From contig NZ_BMZD01000001.1 of assembly GCF_014652615.1 (NCBI RefSeq), positions 579,962-643,961 on the forward strand: DNA of 64,000 nucleotides, in the 5' to 3' direction. Source of the DNA: Novosphingobium arvoryzae (GTDB lineage Bacteria > Pseudomonadota > Alphaproteobacteria > Sphingomonadales > Sphingomonadaceae). The translations under genes were made by a program, and so were the position numbers. Under the pieces are notes generated by a model that saw only the letters and a list, made by a program, of their open reading frames with translations, made no database searches and had not been told where the DNA came from. This document shows, piece after piece, positions 58,928-64,000 of this stretch; the stretch's first letter is position 1, and every line of letters starts with the position of its first letter.

Positions 58928-59092
58928 ATGGGTCTTTTCAAGCCGGATCTTTACCGTTCATTCGCCATCGGCTTCGTGCTGGGCGCGCTGGGTCTGCTCG
59001 GCGCGGTTGGCCTGCAGGGCGGCACAAGCCTGGCCCATCAGGTGATCCCCTCGGCCGAAGCGGCACCGGCCCATCCGGACCGGACGCGCTGA
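58928..59092 (+). CDS. Small single-span membrane protein
   Basis: A 54-residue protein starting MGLFKPDLYRSFAIGFVLG with one hydrophobic helix (AIGFVLGALGLLGAVGL) and a polar C-terminus. The sequence keeps coding-like third-position GC. I recognise it only as a short protein of this type; function unknown. It lies between purH and the Fur-family gene. Confidence 0.6.
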   Translation: MGLFKPDLYRSFAIGFVLGALGLLGAVGLQGGTSLAHQVIPSAEAAPAHPDRTR

Positions 59093-59156
59093 TCCGCTGA
59101 TTGCAGCAGCGCGGCGCTGATTGCCGCCGCCGCGCCTTGGGCCTATAGCCATCGCC

Positions 59157-59627
59157 ATGACTGCGATGCATCAGCACCACCATCACGAACATTCGGGCGA
59201 AAGCCTGGTCGACGCCGCGCAGCGCGCGCTGGTCGATGCGGGTGAGCAGTGGACCGACATGCGCGCCGAAGTGTTTCAGGTGCTGGCCGCGCAGGATCGC
59301 CCCGCGTCCGCCTATGACATCGCCGAAGGGGTGTCGAATGCGCGTGGCAAGCGGGTCGCCGCCAACAGCGTCTACCGCATTCTCGACCTGTTCGTGAAAG
59401 CGAACCTGGCGCGGCGGGTGGAAAGCGCCAACGCCTACATCGCCAACCCCCACCCTGGCTGCCGCCACGACTGCATCTTCCTGATCTGCGACGCTTGCGG
59501 TCAGGCGCTCCACATCGACGACGACCGCCTGACCGGCGCACTGGTCAGCGCGGCGAAGCAGGCGGGCTTTGCCGATATCCGCCCGGTCGTGGAACTGCGC
59601 GGCCTCTGCGCGGCCTGTTCGGGCTGA
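59157..59627 (+). CDS. zur: Fur-family regulator, probably Zur
   Basis: A 156-residue metalloregulator with a His-rich N-terminus (MHQHHHHEHSGES). The winged helix runs through residues about 25-80 (VFQVLAAQDRPASAYDIAEGVSNARGKRVAANSVYRILDLF). Cys pairs CDACG and CAAC form the structural zinc site, and HDCIFLICDACGQ is the dimerisation strand. The His-rich start and the GCRHDC region favour Zur over Fur. No adjacent zinc transporter is present, and I did not find a clear operator. The ATG at 59157 starts the His-rich stretch. Confidence 0.75.
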   Translation: MTAMHQHHHHEHSGESLVDAAQRALVDAGEQWTDMRAEVFQVLAAQDRPASAYDIAEGVSNARGKRVAANSVYRILDLFVKANLARRVESANAYIANPHPGCRHDCIFLICDACGQALHIDDDRLTGALVSAAKQAGFADIRPVVELRGLCAACSG

Positions 59628-59633
59628 ACAGAT

Positions 59634-61055
59634 CTAACCCAGCGGCAACATCAACGTCGCGATCAGTCCGCTGACCCCGCCCGCGCTCTGCCGGTTGGCG
59701 AGGCGCAGGCTGCCGCCGTGTTGTTCGGCAATGGCGCGCGCCAGGGTGAGGCCCAGGCCCGCACCGCCGGTTACGCTGTTGCGGGACGGGTCGCCGCGGG
59801 TGAAGGGTTCCAGCATCCGTTCCAGATCGGCGTCGGGAATGCCGGGACCGTCGTCTTCCACCCGGATCACGGCAAAGCCGTTTTCGCGGGTGAGGGTGAT
59901 GCGCGCGCTCTGGCCATAGCGCAGAGCGTTGCTGACCAGATTGCGCAGTGCGCGGCGCAGCCAGGTGGTGCGCAGCGGCACGACGATCCGTTCGGACGGG
60001 GCAAAGCTGACCGGCTCGCCCATGTCCTCGAATTCCTCGGCAATGTTGGCAACGAGCGCGGAGAGTTCGGTCGGCTCGCGCGGATCGCTGGGGCGGCCGA
60101 CGCGGGCGAGCGAGAGGATATCGTCGAGGCTGCGGACGATGTCCTCGATCGTCGCGGCCATCTTGGCGCGCTCGCCTTCGTCCTCGACGCTTTCGATCCG
60201 CACGCGCAGCGCGGCCAACGGCGTTTTCAGGTCGTGCCCGATCGCCCCCAGCATCACGTCCTTTTCATCGAGCAGGGCAGCGATCCGCCCTTCCATCGCA
60301 TTGTGCGCCACGATCAGGCGGCGGATGTCGTCCGGCCCTTCGGGTTGCATCTGGCCGTCGGCGGTACGGGTCGCCGCGAAGCGTTCCAGCCGCCGGGTCA
60401 GTGCCGCCAGTGGCCGGGTGATTCGACCGACAATCAGCGCGATGGCCCCCACCAGCAGCGCGAACAGCAACAGCGTCTGGCCGATGAACGACGCCATGAT
60501 CGCCGGATCGCCCTTGGGCACGGGAACGCGCACCAGCAGCCAGCCGCCAGCCTTCTGCTCGACGGCGGCGACCAGCAGGTGATCGGGCTGCGGGCGGCCA
60601 TGCTCGCCCATCATTGCCGCCTGCCGCGCCAGCTTGCCGGCCAGTCGCGGATCGTCGCCCAGCGGACGGTGCACCACGACGGCGCTGGTAATTTCCATGC
60701 CCTGATTGGTCAGGATTTCGGCCAGTTCCTCCTCGGCCTCGTGCTCGCGCACGTCGCCGGGGCGCAGAGGTGATGCATCCAGCCGTTCGATCCGCAGCTG
60801 CCGCGCGGCCGCGAGCAGGCGAGAGCCGGGACGGCGGCGTTCGATCTGTTCCTCGGCGGCCTCGCGGCTGGCGGTGACGATGCGGATCGCGGCGGTGTGG
60901 ATCAGCGCGGCTTCGCGGCGCTCCACTTGCGCGCGCCACAGCAGCGCGGCGCTGATGCCCTGCGCCAGCAGCACTGCCAGGGCGATGCCCAGCAGCAGTT
61001 GCCCTTGCAGGCTGCGGGGCCAGAGCCGCGCCAGAAACGGGTGGTCTGGCTTCAC
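59634..61055 (-). CDS. EnvZ-type sensor histidine kinase
   Basis: A 473-residue kinase with two membrane segments (residues about 15-35 and 190-215), a periplasmic domain between, a HAMP linker, the phospho-acceptor in GAIGHDLKTPLAALRVRI, and HATPase boxes NLVSNALRYG, DDGPGIP and GGAGLGLTLARAIAEQHGG. It overlaps its response regulator gene by four bases (61052-61055). Confidence 0.92.
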   Translation of the reverse strand: MKPDHPFLARLWPRSLQGQLLLGIALAVLLAQGISAALLWRAQVERREAALIHTAAIRIVTASREAAEEQIERRRPGSRLLAAARQLRIERLDASPLRPGDVREHEAEEELAEILTNQGMEITSAVVVHRPLGDDPRLAGKLARQAAMMGEHGRPQPDHLLVAAVEQKAGGWLLVRVPVPKGDPAIMASFIGQTLLLFALLVGAIALIVGRITRPLAALTRRLERFAATRTADGQMQPEGPDDIRRLIVAHNAMEGRIAALLDEKDVMLGAIGHDLKTPLAALRVRIESVEDEGERAKMAATIEDIVRSLDDILSLARVGRPSDPREPTELSALVANIAEEFEDMGEPVSFAPSERIVVPLRTTWLRRALRNLVSNALRYGQSARITLTRENGFAVIRVEDDGPGIPDADLERMLEPFTRGDPSRNSVTGGAGLGLTLARAIAEQHGGSLRLANRQSAGGVSGLIATLMLPLG

Positions 61056-61783
61056 GCCGGTGCCTTGATCCGGCGCACATCAGCGGCGAGCATATAGCCG
61101 CCGCCCCACACGGTCTGGATCATTGTCGGGTTGCGGCTGTCGACCTCGATCTTGCGACGCAGGCGGCTGACCTGGTTGTCGACCGCGCGGTCGAACAGGT
61201 GTGCCTCGCGGCCCTGCACCATGTCGAGCAGGCGGTCGCGGTCCAGCACTTGCCGGGGGTGCTCAAGGAACGCCATCAGCAAGCGGAACTCAACCGAGGA
61301 AATGCTGACCAGCGCGCCTTCGGGCGAGGTCAGGCGGCGCTTGAGCGGATCGAGCTGCCAGCCTTCGAACTCGAACAGTTCGTCCTCTACCGGCGCGGCG
61401 GCACCCTTGGCCGCGCGGCGCAGGACCGAGCGGATGCGGGCGACCAGTTCGCGCGGTTCGAACGGCTTTACCACGTAATCGTCGGCACCGATTTCCAGCC
61501 CGATGATCCGGTCCATCGCCTCGCCCTTGGCGGTCAGCAGGATGGTGGGAATGGCCCGGGCCTCGGACAAATGCCGGCACAGGGACAGTCCGTCCTCGCC
61601 CGGCATCATGATGTCCAGCAGCACCAGATCGGGCACATCGTCGCGCAGGATGCTGCGCGCTTCGGCGGCGCTGGCCGCCTGGGTAACGGCAAACCCCTGG
61701 CGCGAGAGGTACTCGGCCAGGGGTTCACGCAGGCCCGGCTCGTCATCGACGAGCAGCAGGCGGATTGGCGCGGTGTCAGGCAT
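61052..61783 (-). CDS. OmpR-family response regulator
   Basis: A 243-residue regulator. Receiver: LLLVDDEPGLREPLAEYL, phospho-Asp in LVLLDIMMPGEDG (about residue 55), and Lys in VVKPFEP. Winged helix: SISSVEFRLLMAFLEHPRQVLDRDRLL, then NQVSRLRRKIEVD, then VWGGGYML. Encoded beside the EF-hand gene, it may control an envelope calcium response, but this link is only proximity. Confidence 0.94.
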   Translation of the reverse strand: MPDTAPIRLLLVDDEPGLREPLAEYLSRQGFAVTQAASAAEARSILRDDVPDLVLLDIMMPGEDGLSLCRHLSEARAIPTILLTAKGEAMDRIIGLEIGADDYVVKPFEPRELVARIRSVLRRAAKGAAAPVEDELFEFEGWQLDPLKRRLTSPEGALVSISSVEFRLLMAFLEHPRQVLDRDRLLDMVQGREAHLFDRAVDNQVSRLRRKIEVDSRNPTMIQTVWGGGYMLAADVRRIKAPA

Positions 61784-61810
61784 GAGGGCAGCAGGCTCCG
61801 CGCCAGGTCA

Positions 61811-62425
61811 TCAGCCGGCGGGGGGCGGGGTCATGCCGCCCTTGCCGCGCATCGACTTCATGTGTTCGCGCATCTTGGCCTGGGCCGCCTTGCGCTCATC
61901 CGGGGTCAGCGAGCCGTCCTTGTTGGCATCCGCCATGTCAAAGTGCTTGGCGTGTGCGGCCAGGAACTCGTCCTTGCTCACGGCCTTGTCCTTGTTGGTG
62001 TCGGCCATGGCGAGCATCATCATGCCGCCCTTCATGCCGGGACCGTGGCGGCCCATCCGCTTGCCGTGTTCGGCATGGTCGCCCTTGGTCTTGGCCTTCC
62101 ATTCGGCGCGGCGTTCACCGGCTGCCTTGCGGGCGGCGGCGAACTCATCGCGTGACACGGCGCCATCCTTGTTGGCGTCAGCCGCGTCGAACCGGGCCAT
62201 CTGGCGGGCTTCACGATCGCCGGCGTCGATCTTGCCGTCCTTGTTGACGTCCATCCTGGCGAACATTGCGGCAGCGTGAGTCTGCGCTTCGGCGCGGGTC
62301 ACGGTCTTGTCGCCCATCGGGTCACCGTGGCCGGGGCCGTGCCCGGCACCATGGTTGTGCGCAATCGCGGCGCCGCTGACGGCGAACAGGGCAACCGAAA
62401 CGCCCAGCATAGCTTTCTTGATCAT
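61811..62425 (-). CDS. Secreted four-EF-hand calcium-binding protein
   Basis: A 204-residue protein with a signal peptide (MLGVSVALFAVSGAAIA) and a His-rich start. Four EF loops are visible: DVNKDGKIDAGD, DANKDGAVSRDE, DTNKDKAVSKDE and DANKDGSLTPDE; the third has Lys at loop position 6, which usually weakens binding. A His/Met/Gly-rich segment (HGKRMGRHGPGMKGGMMM) separates pairs one and two. It probably buffers or senses calcium in the periplasm. Confidence 0.87.
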   Translation of the reverse strand: MIKKAMLGVSVALFAVSGAAIAHNHGAGHGPGHGDPMGDKTVTRAEAQTHAAAMFARMDVNKDGKIDAGDREARQMARFDAADANKDGAVSRDEFAAARKAAGERRAEWKAKTKGDHAEHGKRMGRHGPGMKGGMMMLAMADTNKDKAVSKDEFLAAHAKHFDMADANKDGSLTPDERKAAQAKMREHMKSMRGKGGMTPPPAG

Positions 62426-62623
62426 AACAAGTTCCCATCCATCAAAGGGTTGAAGTCGCGGAGGTCCCGGAAGGGAGGGGGGAGGGGGGAACCGGGGAAC
62501 CCCGCGACTTCATGGTTTTGTGTCTAGACCTGCCTTGTCGCGCGATTATGCCGAAGCGCGGCTGTTTTGTCGTCAATTGTCACAATTGCGCGCGCTTGTT
62601 CATCCGGCTGCAAGCTGCGCCCG

Positions 62624-64000
62624 TCAAAGCGGCGCGCAGGCGGCTTTCAGCCAGTCGAGCGCTGCGCCGGACAGCTGCGGGGCGAGAAGTTCCTCCACCC
62701 TGGCGTGATAGTCGTTCCACCAGCTCACCTCGTCGCGCGTCAGCAGCGCGCAATCGACCAGCGTGCGGTCAATCGGCGCAAAAGTCAGCGTTTCGAAGCC
62801 GAAGTATTCGCCCTCCATGCCGGGGATGTCGCGCGGCTCGACCAGCACCAGGTTCTCGGTGCGGATGCCGAAATCGCCCGCCTTGTAGTAGCCCGGCTCG
62901 TTGGACAGGATCATGCCCGCGAGCAGTTCCTGCCCGGTCCCGGCCTGCCCGCCCTGCGCCTTGGCAATTCGCTGCGGCCCTTCGTGGACCGATAGGAAAC
63001 TGCCGACGCCGTGGCCGGTGCCGTGGGCGTAATCGAGGCCCGCCGCCCACAAGTGCATCCGCGCAAAGCTGTCCAGCTGGCTGCCCACGGTGCCCTTGGG
63101 GAACACCGCCAGCGCCAGCGTGATGTGGCCTTTCAGCACGCGGGTGAAGCGATCCTTGTGTTCGGCGGTCGGTTCGCCGGGACCGATCCAGACGGTGCGG
63201 GTGATGTCGGTGGTGCCATCGGCATACTGCCCACCGGAATCGACGAGGTAGATGCTGTTCGGCGCAATCGTGCGGTTCGATTCCTCGCACACCCGGTAAT
63301 GCGGGATCGCCGCATTGGGACCCGCGCCGGAAATCGTATCGAACGACAGGTCGCGCAGCAGGCCGGTCTCTTCGCGGAAGGCTTGTAGGCGCGCCGCCGC
63401 CGACAGCTCGGTTTCCGTGCCCTTCGGGGCCTCCACCGACAGCCAGTGCAGGAACCGGGCGATCGCCGCGCCGTCACGGGCCTGCGCGGCGCGCTGTCCG
63501 GCCTGTTCGGTGGGGTTCTTGACCGCCTTGGGCAGGACGGTGGGATCGGTCAGCTCGACCACGCTTGCCCCGGCACCTTCCAGTGCGGCAAAGATCGCGT
63601 GGACAGAGCGTTCGGGATCGACTGCCACCTTCTTGCCGCCCAGCGCCTGCAACTGCGGCACGAAGGCCTCACGCGGGCGAATGGTGACGGCGTTGCCCAG
63701 ATGCGCGCGCAGTTCCGGCGTCACCTTTTCCTCGGCGATGAACAGGTCCGCCGTGCCATCGGCATGGGCCAGCACGAACGACAGCGCCACAGGCGTGCGG
63801 TCCACGTCCGCGCCGCGAATGTTGAGCAGCCAGGCGACGCCGTCGAGCGCGGAAATCACCGCCGCGTCCAGTCCGCGTTCGCCCAGCCATTCGGCAACCA
63901 TCGCGCGTTTCGCCTCACTCGCCAGACCGGCGTGCTCGGTCGTGTGGACAATCGCGGGGGCAAGCGAGGGGGCGGGGCGGTCGGCCCAGATCGCGTCGAT
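62624..64000 (-). CDS. Xaa-Pro aminopeptidase, M24B family, 5' end outside window
   Basis: At least 459 codons are visible; the frame is open at base 64000, so the N-terminus is lost. The C-terminal pita-bread domain has the metal ligands in LVDSGGQYADGTTDITRT (two Asp), GTGHGVGSFLSVHEGP (His), LVEPRDIPGMEGEY and FGFETLTFAPID (Glu). The N-terminal visible part (LLNIRGADVDRTPVAL) is the creatinase-type domain. Visible length indicates the long, APP1-like cytosolic form of over 580 residues. Confidence 0.92.
   Translation of the reverse strand: MDAIWADRPAPSLAPAIVHTTEHAGLASEAKRAMVAEWLGERGLDAAVISALDGVAWLLNIRGADVDRTPVALSFVLAHADGTADLFIAEEKVTPELRAHLGNAVTIRPREAFVPQLQALGGKKVAVDPERSVHAIFAALEGAGASVVELTDPTVLPKAVKNPTEQAGQRAAQARDGAAIARFLHWLSVEAPKGTETELSAAARLQAFREETGLLRDLSFDTISGAGPNAAIPHYRVCEESNRTIAPNSIYLVDSGGQYADGTTDITRTVWIGPGEPTAEHKDRFTRVLKGHITLALAVFPKGTVGSQLDSFARMHLWAAGLDYAHGTGHGVGSFLSVHEGPQRIAKAQGGQAGTGQELLAGMILSNEPGYYKAGDFGIRTENLVLVEPRDIPGMEGEYFGFETLTFAPIDRTLVDCALLTRDEVSWWNDYHARVEELLAPQLSGAALDWLKAACAPL

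Overview
The window is high-GC alphaproteobacterial DNA, most likely from a sphingomonad (Novosphingobium/Sphingobium type). Pointers are the paired inward-coded genes with short overlaps, a MmcB gene behind a GTTC-N7-GTTC LexA box, a class I PHA synthase, paralogous DUF2141 proteins, a LytS/LytTR pair, and a dispersed REP element common in this order. This assignment rests on gene content and style, not on a marker gene. Both ends cut genes: phaC (3' end lost at base 1) and an M24 aminopeptidase (5' end lost at base 64000).

Bases 1-17.7 kb are core metabolism: PHA synthase, DUF2147/DUF2306 genes, an AlaC-type aminotransferase, a regulator with a degenerate receiver domain, an enoyl-CoA hydratase-like protein, a FadL porin and a split YeeE/YedE transporter. 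The minus strand then carries one tightly overlapping run frmA-VOC-fghA-fdsG-fdsB-mobA-fdsA-fdsD. It holds the glutathione-dependent route formaldehyde to formate plus the NAD-dependent molybdenum formate dehydrogenase and a cofactor-maturation enzyme. A divergent RNase II-family gene and two tRNAs (Cys, Thr) follow.

Bases 17.9-28.1 kb are accessory. A 49-bp exact copy of the 3' end of tRNA-Arg(CCG) at 19521 and the intact tRNA at 27985-28061 bracket an island of about 8.4 kb. It carries RES-Xre, Doc-AbrB and HigB-HigA toxin-antitoxin pairs, an orphan antitoxin, a short H-NS-like protein, two uncharacterised proteins, a truncated integrase and an island-restricted repeat family. A two-gene cassette (winged-helix regulator plus multi-pass membrane protein) occurs twice, once outside the island (18180-19138) and once inside (25981-26894). 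Each copy has the same upstream palindrome-plus-terminator element, which may be a small RNA or an operator.

Bases 28.1-48.7 kb include mmcB, a DEAD-box helicase, lipid and transport genes, a BepA-like protease, a DsbA-like protein, the LytS/LytTR pair, a lone GHKL-ATPase/nuclease fusion (candidate defence gene, 40708-42642), an M20 amidohydrolase, and an inositol cluster. The cluster contains two CDP-alcohol phosphotransferases, inositol-3-phosphate synthase and a CTP:inositol-1-phosphate cytidylyltransferase-like protein. It resembles a rearranged form of the archaeal di-myo-inositol-phosphate pathway.

Bases 48.8-54.4 kb are a complete lasso-type RiPP cluster on the minus strand (kinase, RRE/PqqD protein, B2 protease, precursor, asparagine-synthetase-like cyclase, ABC exporter). 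The precursor has a canonical leader but no Asp or Glu in its predicted core, so the standard macrolactam cannot form directly; this is the most unusual feature of the window. The remainder (54.5-64 kb) is rpe, heparinase-like, purH, a Fur-family regulator, an OmpR-type two-component system, a four-EF-hand protein and the partial aminopeptidase.
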